Shown: positions 1-9,234 of the stretch, one piece after another
Numbering within the stretch: the first letter of the stretch is position 1
Layout of the letters: every line of letters starts with the position of its first letter
Source of the DNA: Flavobacterium tagetis
GTDB taxonomy: Bacteria > Bacteroidota > Bacteroidia > Flavobacteriales > Flavobacteriaceae
Length of the DNA stretch: 64,000 bases
Direction of reading: 5' to 3'
Assembly (NCBI RefSeq): GCF_016735615.1
Contig: NZ_JAERSF010000003.1
Coordinates: forward strand, 558,001 to 622,000
Program-made: the position numbers and the translations under genes
The notes under the pieces: model-generated
Told to the model about the DNA's origin: nothing
Database searches by the model: none
Seen by the model: the letters and a program-made list of their open reading frames with translations, nothing else

Positions 1-795
1 TTCGACTCTTTCAGAACGCAGTTTTAAATCTAAAGCGCCAGACATTCTTGTAATTTTTGCTGTAAAAGTATCTGGTAGCGATTTTACATTAAAACTCATT
101 TCGTCGCCTGGGTGCAAATATCCTGTGTACAATTCTGGAACAGAAACCGCCAAACGCAATTTGCTTTGCTCTTGAATCGTTAATAAAGGCAAATCTGAAC
201 CTTTTCCTGCTGGACCAACAAATGTTCCTAAATTCACATTTCTAGCCGCTACAACACCATCAAAAGGAGCACGAATTTCTAAGTAACCTCTCATGATCGA
301 GATTTCTTTGTGCGCTGCAATTGCTGCCTGATATTGTGCGTAATCAGAATTCTTTTTACCGCTTGCCATTTCTAAATCGTTTTTAGAAATCGTTCCTTCA
401 ACTTTGCTTGTTTCATACAAACGGTTGTAAGTGCTTTTGCTGGTTGCGTAAATGGCTTCCATAGATTTCAATCTCGATTCAGCCGCTGCTACTTGCGAGC
501 TTATTTCTGGCGCTTCTAAAACAATTAAAAGCTGTCCTTTTTTTACTTTCGTTCCAATATCAACTTTTAAAGTTTTTACGAAACTGCTCACTTTTGCATA
601 CAAATCAACTTGTTGAAAACCGGTTAATTCAGCTGGCAAACGCAATTCTGTTGTTAGTTTTTCTTTCGATAAAAGGAAAGTTTCAACTTTAGGTTCTATT
701 TCTGCTTTCGCAGTTTCTTCTTTTTTCTTTTCACAGCTTAGTACAACTAAAGCTGTAAATAGTATCGCTGTAGATTTTATAATGTTACTTTTCAT
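1..795 (-). CDS. RND efflux periplasmic membrane fusion protein (HlyD/AcrA family), 3' part cut by window edge
   Basis: The ATG at 795 opens a frame that stays open to base 1, giving 265 codons, so the C-terminus lies outside the window. The N-terminus is a lipoprotein signal ending LVVLSC. A biotinyl-lipoyl-like hairpin follows (VKKGQLLIVLEAPE, then a helical stretch, then IRAPFDGVVAARNVNLGTFV), and then the start of the beta-barrel domain. This is the usual fusion-protein order. The protein would bridge the inner-membrane pump and the outer-membrane channel. It is the third gene of a minus-strand operon, 90 bp after the pump gene. Family is clear; substrate cannot be told. Confidence 0.9.
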   Translation of the reverse strand, partial: MKSNIIKSTAILFTALVVLSCEKKKEETAKAEIEPKVETFLLSKEKLTTELRLPAELTGFQQVDLYAKVSSFVKTLKVDIGTKVKKGQLLIVLEAPEISSQVAAAESRLKSMEAIYATSKSTYNRLYETSKVEGTISKNDLEMASGKKNSDYAQYQAAIAAHKEISIMRGYLEIRAPFDGVVAARNVNLGTFVGPAGKGSDLPLLTIQEQSKLRLAVSVPELYTGYLHPGDEMSFNVKSLPDTFTAKITRMSGALDLKLRSERVE

Positions 796-885
796 TTTTT
801 GGTTTTATATATGTTTTATAAGTATGCGGAAAGTATTAAAATGTATCCAGTGTTATCGCAACGATTTGACTTTCGACTTTTGACT

Positions 886-3800
886 TTATGACTTTCCAAC
901 TTTTGACTTACTCAATGATGAAATATAATGGATGCTTTCTTCGTCCTCAGGATCTAAAGAAACAGATTGTGTCGATGTTTTTTCTTGTGCCCACGCAAAT
1001 ATCTGCGGAAGGATTAATAATACGGCAAAAGTAGAAAATAATAATCCACCGATAACCGCTCTTCCTAACGGAGAAACTTGATCGCCTCCTTCGCCGTGTC
1101 CGATTGCCATTGGCAACATACCCATAATCATGGCAACAGATGTCATGATAATTGGACGAAGACGTAACGCAGCAGCTTCACGAGCCGATTCTAAGGCATT
1201 TCCGTTTATTTTTCGAAGCTGTTCGGCATTCGTTACCAAAAGTACGGCATTGGCAATAGAAACTCCAACCGACATGATGATTCCCATATACGATTGCAAG
1301 TTTAATGTTGAACCAGTTAAAGTAAGCATTAATAACGATCCTAAAACTACGGCTGGAACCGTTGTTAAGATTACTAACGAAACTTTGAACGATTGGAAAT
1401 TAGCGGCCAACATTAAGAAGATTACGAATACGGCAACCAATAATCCTGTTTGTAAACTACTTAATGTTTCGGTCAATACAGTACTTAATCCAATTGGCGT
1501 AACAAACAAACCACGAGGCAATTCGCCCAATGAACTAATTGTTTTGCTCACATCTTTTGAAGCCGTCCCCAAATCGGTTTGATAGATGTTTGCAGTCACG
1601 GTAATGTACGGCATGGCCCCTAAATTGTCATTTTCACCGCTTACAAAGCCCGGTGTAATTTTGGCAACGTCGCTTAATACAGGACGAAGCGAGTTTTTCA
1701 ATACCGGAATTTCTCCAATATCGGTTTTGCTTTTCATTTTATTTAAAGGCACTTGAACCTGAACAGAATAGGATAATCCTGCTTTTTCGTCTACCCAGTT
1801 ATTTTTTTCAGTATAACGAGAAGATGAGGTTGAAGCCACAAGCGAACGCGAAATATCATTCATATCAACTCCTAATTCGGCAGCACGAGTTCTGTCAATA
1901 TCAATATTCATTGCTGGATAATGAATTGGCTGTCCGATTTGCACGTCTCTGAAATACGAAATTGCTTTTAACTTGTCTACAATTTGAGTCGCGTATAATT
2001 CGTTTTTCTTTTTGTCTTTTCCAGCAACTCGAATCTCAATTGGAGTAGGAGAACCTTGGCTTAAAACTTTATCCGTTAATTCGATTGGTTCAAAAGAAAG
2101 TTTAGTATCAGGAAGTACTTTTTTAAGTCTTGCTCTAAACTCATCTTTAAAATCATCCATATCTTCCTCGTAGTCTTTTAAACTTACTTGGAAAACCGCT
2201 TCGTGAGAACCAGCCATGAACAGATAAATCGGGTTGATTGAGAATAGAGAAGGGTGCTGGCCGACATATACAGATGTGATTCCGATATGATCTTTACCCA
2301 CCATTTTTTCCAATTCTTTTAAAACAATTCTAGCTTGTTCTTCAGTTCTTTCCAAACGCGTTCCGTCAATGGCACGCATTCTCAACTGAAACTGACTAGA
2401 ATTGGTTCTTGGGAATACGTCTTTTCCGATGAAATTAATGAACAGAATTGCTAAAAGTGTTGCTCCAACCAAATAGGTTACAGTCGTTATTTTTTTGTGA
2501 ACAAACAAACGGTCTAAAGTTCGCATAAAACGAATCTTGAAACGTTCGAAAGCACTAATTTTTCCGTTGTTATTAGTATCTGCTCTTTCTACATAATCCT
2601 TTTTCTGAGTGATTAGATTTTGTTCTGATTCTGGCGTTATACCGCTGTCATTAAATTCAGCTTCATCATCTGTAATTTCTGGTCCGTGTACATGTTTTTC
2701 ATGTCCTTTCATCATCCAGTTAGCCATTACAGGAACAAATGTCTGCGAAAGCAAGAATGAAATAACCATTGAAAAACCAATTGCTAAAGCTAAAGGCAAG
2801 AACAACGCTCCAGGAATACCAACCATAGTAAATGCTGGCGCAAATACGGCTAGAATACAAAGAAGGATCAATAATTTAGGCAATGCAATTTCCTGACAGG
2901 CATCCCAAATGGCGAGTGCTTTTGGTTTTCCCATGTCGAGATGCTGGTGAATATTTTCGATTGTTACCGTACTTTCATCCACCAAAATACCAATCGCCAA
3001 TGCCAATCCTGACAGCGACATTAAGTTGATCGTTTGTCCGAATAATTTTAGGAATAAAACTCCAGAAATAATCGAAATCGGAATCGTCATAATTACGATT
3101 AATGCTGCACGACGGTCACCCAAGAATAATAAAACCATTAATCCTGTTAGAACCGCACCAATAATTCCTTCAGTAATCAAACTTTTAACCGAGTTGATTA
3201 CATAAACCGATTGGTCAAATTCATACGTAATATTTACATCTTCAGGAAGCGTGCTTTGAATTTTAGGAAGTTCTTTTTTCAATTTCTGAACCACATCCCA
3301 AGTCGAAGCGTCTCCTGCTTTTGCAATACTAATGTAAACTGAACGTTTTCCGTTTACTAAAGCATAACCTGCCGTGATATCGGCACCGTCTTTTACGGAA
3401 GCAACATCGCCTAGTTTTAAGTTCTGAACACCGCCTTTAAATAACGGAATCTGTTCAAAATCTTTAACTTCTTTAATGGTATTATTAGTTGGCGTAATAT
3501 AGTTTTTGTCGCCCATACGCACGTTTCCAGATGGAGCCGTTTGGTTGTTCAAACGAATCGCATCAACAATCTGATCTGGCGTCATATTATGAGAACGCAA
3601 TAAATCTGGATCTACGTTTACCTCAATAGTTCTTGGACTTCCTCCAAAAGGAGCTGGAGATAATAATCCTGGAATTGCAGTAAACGAAGCACGAACATAA
3701 ACGTTGGCTAAATCCTGCAGTTCGTTGTTTGAACGTATTTTACTGCTCAAAACCAATTGTCCAATTGGAAGTGAAGAAGCATCAAAACGAATGATAAACG

Positions 3801-4176
3801 GAGGCTGTGTTCCCGGAGGAAAAGCCGCTTGGATTCTGTTTGAAAGCGCACTTAACTCGGCAGCAGCCTGAGCCATATTGGTTCCTTCATAATAGGTTAA
3901 TTTCATAATCATTAACCCCTGAATATTTTTGGTCTCTACCGATTTGATACCATTCGAGAAAGGTAAAACGTTTACGTAGTTTTTGGCAAAATAAGCCTCC
4001 ATCTGATCTGGCGTATAACCTCCAAACGGATGCGCAATATAGATAACCGGCAAATTCATTTTTGGCAGAATGTCTACCTTAATGTCTTTGATGGCACCAA
4101 TTCCGAAGAAAAATAGACCCGCAACCAATACTAAAATGGAAATGGGTTTGCGGAGTGCAAAACGTATTAAATTCAT
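886..4176 (-). CDS. RND-family inner-membrane efflux pump (AcrB/CusA-like)
   Basis: This 1096-residue protein has the standard RND plan: a first membrane helix near residues 12-30, a large periplasmic loop, a helix bundle around 335-490, a cytoplasmic linker, a second periplasmic loop and a final helix bundle. The helix-4 acidic motif reads GILVDESTVTIEN, as expected for proton-driven pumps. The linker between helices 6 and 7 (about 490-562) is acidic. It carries DTNNNGKISAFE at 533-544, which fits a canonical EF-hand calcium loop (D1, N3, N5, G6, I8, E12); this is unusual. The gene lies 12 bp after the outer-membrane factor. Whether drugs or metals are exported cannot be decided from sequence. 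Confidence 0.93.
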   Translation of the reverse strand: MNLIRFALRKPISILVLVAGLFFFGIGAIKDIKVDILPKMNLPVIYIAHPFGGYTPDQMEAYFAKNYVNVLPFSNGIKSVETKNIQGLMIMKLTYYEGTNMAQAAAELSALSNRIQAAFPPGTQPPFIIRFDASSLPIGQLVLSSKIRSNNELQDLANVYVRASFTAIPGLLSPAPFGGSPRTIEVNVDPDLLRSHNMTPDQIVDAIRLNNQTAPSGNVRMGDKNYITPTNNTIKEVKDFEQIPLFKGGVQNLKLGDVASVKDGADITAGYALVNGKRSVYISIAKAGDASTWDVVQKLKKELPKIQSTLPEDVNITYEFDQSVYVINSVKSLITEGIIGAVLTGLMVLLFLGDRRAALIVIMTIPISIISGVLFLKLFGQTINLMSLSGLALAIGILVDESTVTIENIHQHLDMGKPKALAIWDACQEIALPKLLILLCILAVFAPAFTMVGIPGALFLPLALAIGFSMVISFLLSQTFVPVMANWMMKGHEKHVHGPEITDDEAEFNDSGITPESEQNLITQKKDYVERADTNNNGKISAFERFKIRFMRTLDRLFVHKKITTVTYLVGATLLAILFINFIGKDVFPRTNSSQFQLRMRAIDGTRLERTEEQARIVLKELEKMVGKDHIGITSVYVGQHPSLFSINPIYLFMAGSHEAVFQVSLKDYEEDMDDFKDEFRARLKKVLPDTKLSFEPIELTDKVLSQGSPTPIEIRVAGKDKKKNELYATQIVDKLKAISYFRDVQIGQPIHYPAMNIDIDRTRAAELGVDMNDISRSLVASTSSSRYTEKNNWVDEKAGLSYSVQVQVPLNKMKSKTDIGEIPVLKNSLRPVLSDVAKITPGFVSGENDNLGAMPYITVTANIYQTDLGTASKDVSKTISSLGELPRGLFVTPIGLSTVLTETLSSLQTGLLVAVFVIFLMLAANFQSFKVSLVILTTVPAVVLGSLLMLTLTGSTLNLQSYMGIIMSVGVSIANAVLLVTNAEQLRKINGNALESAREAAALRLRPIIMTSVAMIMGMLPMAIGHGEGGDQVSPLGRAVIGGLLFSTFAVLLILPQIFAWAQEKTSTQSVSLDPEDEESIHYISSLSKSKVGKS

Positions 4177-4188
4177 TAGGATTTATAA

Positions 4189-5574
4189 TTAAAATTCATT
4201 TATAAATAAGTCAAAATTTCCTGTTGCAGCGACTTTCAATAAGTACGATTGCCACACATTGTTATTGACAATATCTCGATCGATTTCAGCGCGATTTAAA
4301 ACATACATCGTTTGTGTTAAATCAGTCAAATCAGTTAAACCATTTTTGTATAAAGTCGATTTCTGTACATAAGCTCTTTTTGCAGCATCCACCTGAATCG
4401 GAGCTTCAGCATAGTTTTCCAAAGTGATTTTGATCTTATCTTCGGCAAAATTCAATTGCGATTTCAATTCTCTATCGGCCTGATTGTATTCTTCCTGCAA
4501 TGCCTGAGAAACAAATTTCTGAGCGCTAACTTGTTTGCTTGATCTGAAAGGAGTTGTTAAATTCCATGTAATTCCAACACCAACCAAATAATTGGTACGA
4601 TCAGGATTTACGCCATCCCAATAATTTCTGCTAAAAGCGTTTTGGTCTGTAGCATAAGTATTGTCAAATCCTGAAGCTCTGGTTTGTAAAACCCCAAAAG
4701 CACTCATGGTCGGATAATAAAATCTCTTATACAATTTAACCTGCTGGTTGCTGTAATCGATTTTCGTTTTATAGAATTGTAATAAAGGGTGAAGACTATC
4801 TGTAGAAGCTTCTTTTGTTACTAATTCCTTCGGAATCTGAGTTACAAATAAAGTATCTGTAACGAAATCCTGAGGCGCAACGCCCATTAAATCGACTAAT
4901 TTGTTGTTTTGTTCTTTAACGAAGTTTCTAGCAAGGTTTAAAGCGATTTTAGCTTTAGAAACCTCGGCTGTAGCCAAAGTAGAATCGACTCCGGCCAATA
5001 ATCCGTTTTTAACTCTCGCTGCAGCAGTCTTTTTGAAAACTTCTGCACGATCTAAATTCTTTTGCTGTGAAATCACTAATCTCTGGCTCGCCAATAGATT
5101 GAGATAAGCAGCCGAAATTTTGATTTCTTGCTGGAATTTTTCCTGCTGTAAATCTTTTTCTTTAGCCTGAACATCAATTTTAGATAAATTGATTTTTTCC
5201 TGTGTTTTTCCGAAAGTGAAAAAATCCCAGTTCATGTTGACTAAATAAAGTGCGCCAAAAGCCGAATTCCAGTTTTGTTCTGGTAACGGAAGTCCTGATG
5301 AAGCAACTCCTAAACCTCCAAAACCATAAAGCGGTCCGTTTTGTCCGTTTACAGTTCCGTAATCCTGCTGTGCCGATAAATTTAAGTTTGGCAGGTAATC
5401 ACGTCGAGATTGTTTTAGAGTCTCTTTTGATGCATTGGCGTAATTGTTTTTTGCTCGGATAGAACCGTAGTTTTCAAGACCTATCTTTAATGCTTCTTTT
5501 AAAGACAGGGTTTGAGCATAACCGATTGAGGCAAAAATCAATAAAAATAATAAGGTAATTTTTTTGAAATACAT
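4189..5574 (-). CDS. TolC-family outer-membrane efflux protein
   Basis: I chose the ATG at 5574, which gives MYFKKITLLFLLIFASIGYAQ, a good signal peptide. The longer reading from 5613 starts at a non-ATG codon and adds 13 residues before the signal. The mature protein of about 440 residues has the two-fold repeat of long helices seen in TolC-type channels (SLKEALKIGLENYG near the start; RAYVQKSTLYKNGLTDLTDL near the end). It is first in the minus-strand operon with the RND pump and fusion protein. It would form the trimeric outer-membrane exit duct. Confidence 0.9.
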   Translation of the reverse strand: MYFKKITLLFLLIFASIGYAQTLSLKEALKIGLENYGSIRAKNNYANASKETLKQSRRDYLPNLNLSAQQDYGTVNGQNGPLYGFGGLGVASSGLPLPEQNWNSAFGALYLVNMNWDFFTFGKTQEKINLSKIDVQAKEKDLQQEKFQQEIKISAAYLNLLASQRLVISQQKNLDRAEVFKKTAAARVKNGLLAGVDSTLATAEVSKAKIALNLARNFVKEQNNKLVDLMGVAPQDFVTDTLFVTQIPKELVTKEASTDSLHPLLQFYKTKIDYSNQQVKLYKRFYYPTMSAFGVLQTRASGFDNTYATDQNAFSRNYWDGVNPDRTNYLVGVGITWNLTTPFRSSKQVSAQKFVSQALQEEYNQADRELKSQLNFAEDKIKITLENYAEAPIQVDAAKRAYVQKSTLYKNGLTDLTDLTQTMYVLNRAEIDRDIVNNNVWQSYLLKVAATGNFDLFINEF

Positions 5575-5748
5575 AAACTCAAGGTGTGAATAGAAATGTT
5601 TTTGAAGCAACAAATTTATTTCTCTTATGCTGATAAAAGTCAGGTTAAGTGATGTACTGCACTAGTAAATGACGAATTGAATTGGTCATTTTTTGAAAAA
5701 ATTAATTAAATATTTGTTCGTACTTTGTAAACTATTTCAAAATTAAGA

Positions 5749-6786
5749 ATGAACAAAAAAATTGATAACATACTGGATAACAAATGGTGGCAGGAGGTTG
5801 CCGTTGTCCTTTTCTCCTTTACAATATATACCCTAAAAAATGATTGGATGTTATTTAGTTCATTCATTTCTATTGCAATGGGTATATTTTTCTATTGCGT
5901 TTTGTACATGCATGCCCAGTTTAATCGCTTTTTTCTCCTTCCGATTTTATTCAAAGCAAACAAACCTTTTACCTATATCATTTTAACGCTTTTTGGAGTT
6001 TTTGTATTTTCTGTCATTTTGTATGAAATTACAAGGATGGATATGTTTGCCAAATGCCATTTGTATCAAAACTCGCATCAGAGAAGTTATGCGTACCAAT
6101 TGGCGAGTGTTTTAGGAACTTTGGTCTGCATTCTGAGTCCGATTATTGTTTTTAAGTTTTATCGTATTCACAGAAAACAAACCGATGCGGCTTTATTGTT
6201 CAATCAAATGCAATTAAATTCATTGAAAGGACAATTAAATCCGCATTTTTTGTTCAATACTTTTAATACACTGTACGGAATCAGTCTGGAGTTTCCAGAC
6301 AGAACGCCAGATTTGATTATGAAGGTTTCGCAGTTAATGCGTTATCAATTGGAAAGCAATAGCAAACAATGCGTATCTTTAGAAGATGAACTGGAGTTTA
6401 TAAATAGTTATGTGCAGCTAGAAAAGGAGCGTGTAGGCTATCGTTGCGATATTACTTTTGAAAGCGATGTTGATAATGAAAACGCCTATAAAATCTCTCC
6501 AATGCTTTTAATTGCGTTTATCGAAAATGCTTTTAAACACGGAACCTGTGCTATCGAAAGGTGTTTTGTAAAAATTACAATTTCGGTAGAAAACGGATTG
6601 CTTCATCTTCATGTTGCCAATTCAATTCCGAAGAAAAACGATGTGATTTCTACCAAAATTGGTTTAAAAAATACGATCGAACGTCTGAATTTGATTTATG
6701 GAAAAGACTATAAATTAGACATAAAAGACGATAAACAGACTTATATTGTAGATTTAGAAATACAGCTTAAAAAGTTTGTAGGATGA
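5749..6786 (+). CDS. LytS/YehU-type sensor histidine kinase
   Basis: The 345-residue protein has about four membrane helices in the first 150 residues. A His_kinase domain follows, with the motif LKGQLNPHFLFNTFNTLYG (phospho-acceptor His166), an N-box LLIAFIENAFKHG near 255-266, and a C-terminal ATPase segment IGLKNTIERLNLIYG. There is no PAS or HAMP domain, which is typical of this Bacteroidota class. Its stop overlaps the start of the LytTR regulator by 4 bp, so the two are translationally coupled. The pair is divergent from the efflux operon, which makes control of that operon plausible but unproven. Confidence 0.92.
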   Translation: MNKKIDNILDNKWWQEVAVVLFSFTIYTLKNDWMLFSSFISIAMGIFFYCVLYMHAQFNRFFLLPILFKANKPFTYIILTLFGVFVFSVILYEITRMDMFAKCHLYQNSHQRSYAYQLASVLGTLVCILSPIIVFKFYRIHRKQTDAALLFNQMQLNSLKGQLNPHFLFNTFNTLYGISLEFPDRTPDLIMKVSQLMRYQLESNSKQCVSLEDELEFINSYVQLEKERVGYRCDITFESDVDNENAYKISPMLLIAFIENAFKHGTCAIERCFVKITISVENGLLHLHVANSIPKKNDVISTKIGLKNTIERLNLIYGKDYKLDIKDDKQTYIVDLEIQLKKFVG

Positions 6787-7487
6787 GAGAAACAAAAAGA
6801 TGCATTATTGTAGACGATGAACCCGCTGCGCATTATGTTCTGGCCAATTATATCAAACAGAATCCGCAGTTAGAATTGGTTTTTCAAGGTTATAACGGCA
6901 TTGAAGCGATGAATTATCTCAGAGAAAATCCAGTCGATTTAATGTTTCTAGACATCAATATGCCTGAAATTTCAGGAATGGAATTGCTTAAAATTCTTCC
7001 GACGCATCCTAAAACTATTTTAACCACAGCATATTCTGAATTTGCTCTTGAAAGTTACGATTATGGTGTAATTGATTATTTGCTGAAGCCGATTTATTTT
7101 CCAAGATTTTTAAAGGCAATTGACCGTTTTTTTGCGACAGAAAGCGTGAAGCAAAAAGCAGAAGAAACTGTAAATTCGGTTAGCGTAAAAGTCGACGGCT
7201 ATTTGATGGATATCGAATTGGATCAGCTTTTATACGCGCAGAGTTTTGGCAATTATGTAAAACTTCACACGACAAAAAGAACTTATCTGGCTTCTATCAC
7301 GACAACAGAATTTGAAAAGTGTCTTCCAGAAAAGAGTTTTATGCGTATTCATAAATCATATATCGTGGCGCTTGATAAAATTGATGCAACTGAAAAAGAT
7401 TTTGTGGTGATTAAAAACGAAAGAATCCCAATCGGAATTACTTATAAAAGAGAACTAACAGACCGATTAAAAAAACTCGAATTATAA
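6783..7487 (+). CDS. LytTR-family response regulator
   Basis: The N-terminal receiver domain has the acidic pair DD near the start, phospho-acceptor Asp57 in LMFLDINMPEISG, a conserved TTAYSEF switch segment and the lysine in DYLLKP. Residues from about 130 to 234 form a LytTR DNA-binding domain (LLYAQSFGNYVKLHT, SFMRIHKSYIVAL). The length of 234 is normal. The ATGA overlap with the upstream kinase marks them as cognate partners. The target promoter is not visible; the divergent efflux operon is the nearest candidate. Confidence 0.93.
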   Translation: MRETKRCIIVDDEPAAHYVLANYIKQNPQLELVFQGYNGIEAMNYLRENPVDLMFLDINMPEISGMELLKILPTHPKTILTTAYSEFALESYDYGVIDYLLKPIYFPRFLKAIDRFFATESVKQKAEETVNSVSVKVDGYLMDIELDQLLYAQSFGNYVKLHTTKRTYLASITTTEFEKCLPEKSFMRIHKSYIVALDKIDATEKDFVVIKNERIPIGITYKRELTDRLKKLEL

Positions 7488-7611
7488 TTGAATACTTGAT
7501 TTTAAAGGAGTTTTTTCTTCGGATAAAAAATGTTAATTTCTTCATCTTATCGTAAGATAAAAATTATTAATTTTAATACGTTGCTAAAGTTTAATTTTAA
7601 AAAATGAAACT

Positions 7612-8085
7612 ATGAAAAACGTGTTTTTATCTTTTACTTTTTTATGCAGTAGTTTTTTAATAGCCCAAGAGGGAACCAATATGAAAAAGGAAATCACGCC
7701 TCCAGAAAAGGTTCGATTTGCTTTTGAGAGAGAATATCCAGGAAAAGTACCGGTCTGGTCTGAAGAATATGTTGGAGACGATGCAGATGAGATTCGATTT
7801 GAAGCAAGATACAATGTAGATGACAGAACAAAAGCCGTAGCGATTTACGATAATCTAGGAAACATGAAAGCTTATGAGCTCCAGATTCCGTTTAAACAAT
7901 TGCCAATAAAGGCGCAGTCTTATCTAAAAAAGAATTATAAGGCAAAAGCCATTCAAGAAATTGCAATGGTAGTAGACGATAAGAAAAAAACAACCTACGA
8001 AGTTGGTATAGAAAAAGACTCTAAATTTTATGATATTGTTTTTGATGCAGAGGGAGGTTTTGATGTCTCTGTAGAAAAAAAATAA
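7612..8085 (+). CDS. Secreted PepSY-like protein
   Basis: This is a 157-residue protein with a signal peptide ending LIAQ. The mature part has two similar halves (PEKVRFAFEREYPGKVPVWSEE and KAQSYLKKNYKAKAIQEIA), each with a helix followed by strands. That is the pattern of the PepSY-like family common in Bacteroidota periplasm. No catalytic residues are evident. It sits alone between the two-component pair and a terminator. Possible roles are protein binding or inhibition, but the function is unknown. Confidence 0.7.
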   Translation: MKNVFLSFTFLCSSFLIAQEGTNMKKEITPPEKVRFAFEREYPGKVPVWSEEYVGDDADEIRFEARYNVDDRTKAVAIYDNLGNMKAYELQIPFKQLPIKAQSYLKKNYKAKAIQEIAMVVDDKKKTTYEVGIEKDSKFYDIVFDAEGGFDVSVEKK

Positions 8086-8120
8086 AACGCTTACTAATTC
8101 AAATATTATTTGAAATGACA

Positions 8121-8160
8121 AACCCGATAAGTTTTTAATGCTTATCGGGTTTTGTTTTTT
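8121..8160 (+). terminator. Rho-independent terminator after the PepSY-like gene
   Basis: An 11-bp stem (AACCCGATAAG pairing with CTTATCGGGTT) and a 9-nt loop are followed by a T-rich run. It lies 36 bp after the stop codon at 8085. Confidence 0.85.
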
Positions 8161-8189
8161 TAGTTATTTTGTTTCATGTTTCATGTTTT

Positions 8190-8340
8190 AAGTTTAACCG
8201 CAAAGAGCGCTAAGGTTTACGCAAGGTTCGCAAAGTTTTTTACATATAGCTTTGCGAACTTTGCGTTTATATAACATAAAGCTTAGAAAAAACCTTGCGC
8301 TCTTTGCGGTTAAAACACACAAAGAATATCAACTTGAAAC
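8190..8340. repeat. 151-bp palindromic intergenic repeat, copy A
   Basis: The outer arms are inverted repeats (TTTAACCGCAAAGAGCGC at the left, GCGCTCTTTGCGGTTAAAA at the right). An inner inverted pair contains GGTTCGCAAAG and CTTTGCGAAC. The same 151-bp structure recurs in direct orientation at 10096-10246, and shorter relatives lie at 11235-11372 and 26545-26586. It has no coding capacity. It resembles the dispersed palindromic repeats of flavobacterial intergenic DNA. Confidence 0.85.
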
Positions 8341-8352
8341 TTGAAACTTCTT

Positions 8353-9117
8353 TTACAACATCATTCCTCCAGAAACTTCAATTCTTTGGGCATTTACCCA
8401 ACGAGCTTCTTCTGTACATAAAAAGGCAACAACACCGCCAATATCATCAGGAAGACCAACTCTTCCTAAAGCAGTCACAGAAGCAATTTGCTGATTCATT
8501 TGCTCATTGTCGCGAACAACTCCGCCGCCAAAATCGGTTTCGATAGCGCCAGGTGCAACTATATTGGCTCTAATTTTTCTAGTTCCTAATTCTTTTGCCT
8601 GATATTTTGTCAAAGTTTCCATTGCGCCTTTCATAGAAGCATAAGCCGCATAACCTGGGAAAGAGAATCTAGCCAAACCAGTTGAAATATTTAAAATTCC
8701 GCCGCCGTCATTCATTACGTCAAGCCCTTTTTGTGTTAAGAAAAATGGTCCTTTGAATTGAATATTAGTTAATTGATCAAATTCTGCTTCAGTTGTTCCA
8801 ATGAAAGAATTGTGAATTCCTATCCCAGCGTTGTTTACCAAAAAATCAAATTTGTCAGTTTTAAAAGTGTTTTTTAGTGTTGCTTCTACTTCTTTAAAGA
8901 AAGAATCAAAAGTTCCTGATTCAGCAACGTTTAATTGTAATGAAGCTGCTCTTTGACCTAAGCTTTCAATTTCCGAAACTACAGCTTCAGCTTCTTCTTT
9001 TTTACTGTTGTACGTGATAATTACGTCAAGTCCTTTTTTTGCAATCGCAATTGCCATGTTTTTTCCTAAACCTCTGCTACCACCTGTAACTAGAGCTATT
9101 TTTGTGTTTACTGCCAT
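8353..9117 (-). CDS. Short-chain dehydrogenase/reductase (classical SDR)
   Basis: The 254-residue protein has the classical SDR signature set: the cofactor motif TGGSRGLG, NNAG near residue 93, the catalytic serine region ILNISTG, and the YASMK catalytic pair. The C-terminus ends in the VSGGMML segment typical of 3-oxoacyl-reductase-like SDRs. The basic/polar residues after the first strand (YNSKKEE) suggest NADP(H). The substrate is unknown. It lies on the same strand as a second SDR, and the pair is bracketed by the two 151-bp repeats. Confidence 0.88.
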   Translation of the reverse strand: MAVNTKIALVTGGSRGLGKNMAIAIAKKGLDVIITYNSKKEEAEAVVSEIESLGQRAASLQLNVAESGTFDSFFKEVEATLKNTFKTDKFDFLVNNAGIGIHNSFIGTTEAEFDQLTNIQFKGPFFLTQKGLDVMNDGGGILNISTGLARFSFPGYAAYASMKGAMETLTKYQAKELGTRKIRANIVAPGAIETDFGGGVVRDNEQMNQQIASVTALGRVGLPDDIGGVVAFLCTEEARWVNAQRIEVSGGMML

Positions 9118-9125
9118 TTTTTATA

Positions 9126-9234
9126 ATTGTTAATTGTGAGTTGTTAATGGTAAATTATTAATGATGAATAGTGAGATGTCAAATGTTTTTTGCCTTTTTT
9201 AATTAACAATTCACCATTCATAATTAACAATTAA
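9126..9234. repeat. AT-rich inverted repeat between the two SDR genes
   Basis: The spacer is built of repeated units of the type AATTGTTAATTGTGA on the left and TTCATAATTAACAATTAAG on the right, which are reverse complements with mismatches. It can fold into a long imperfect hairpin. It looks like another dispersed flavobacterial intergenic repeat and not a regulatory site. Confidence 0.6.

Noticed and set aside
1130..1582. 150-codon plus-strand open frame opposite the RND pump gene
   Set aside because: It lies wholly inside the well-conserved pump gene on the other strand, and its translation has no recognisable domain. It is a shadow frame.
5713..5727. Possible promoter TTTG...TACTTTG before the histidine kinase
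   Set aside because: The -7 candidate is one base short of TAnnTTTG and no -33 box lies at an acceptable distance.
7544..7560. Small palindrome ATCTTA-TCG-TAAGAT upstream of the PepSY-like gene
   Set aside because: It is short and A-rich, is not repeated elsewhere, and no promoter box is placed sensibly beside it. There is not enough to call an operator or a terminator.
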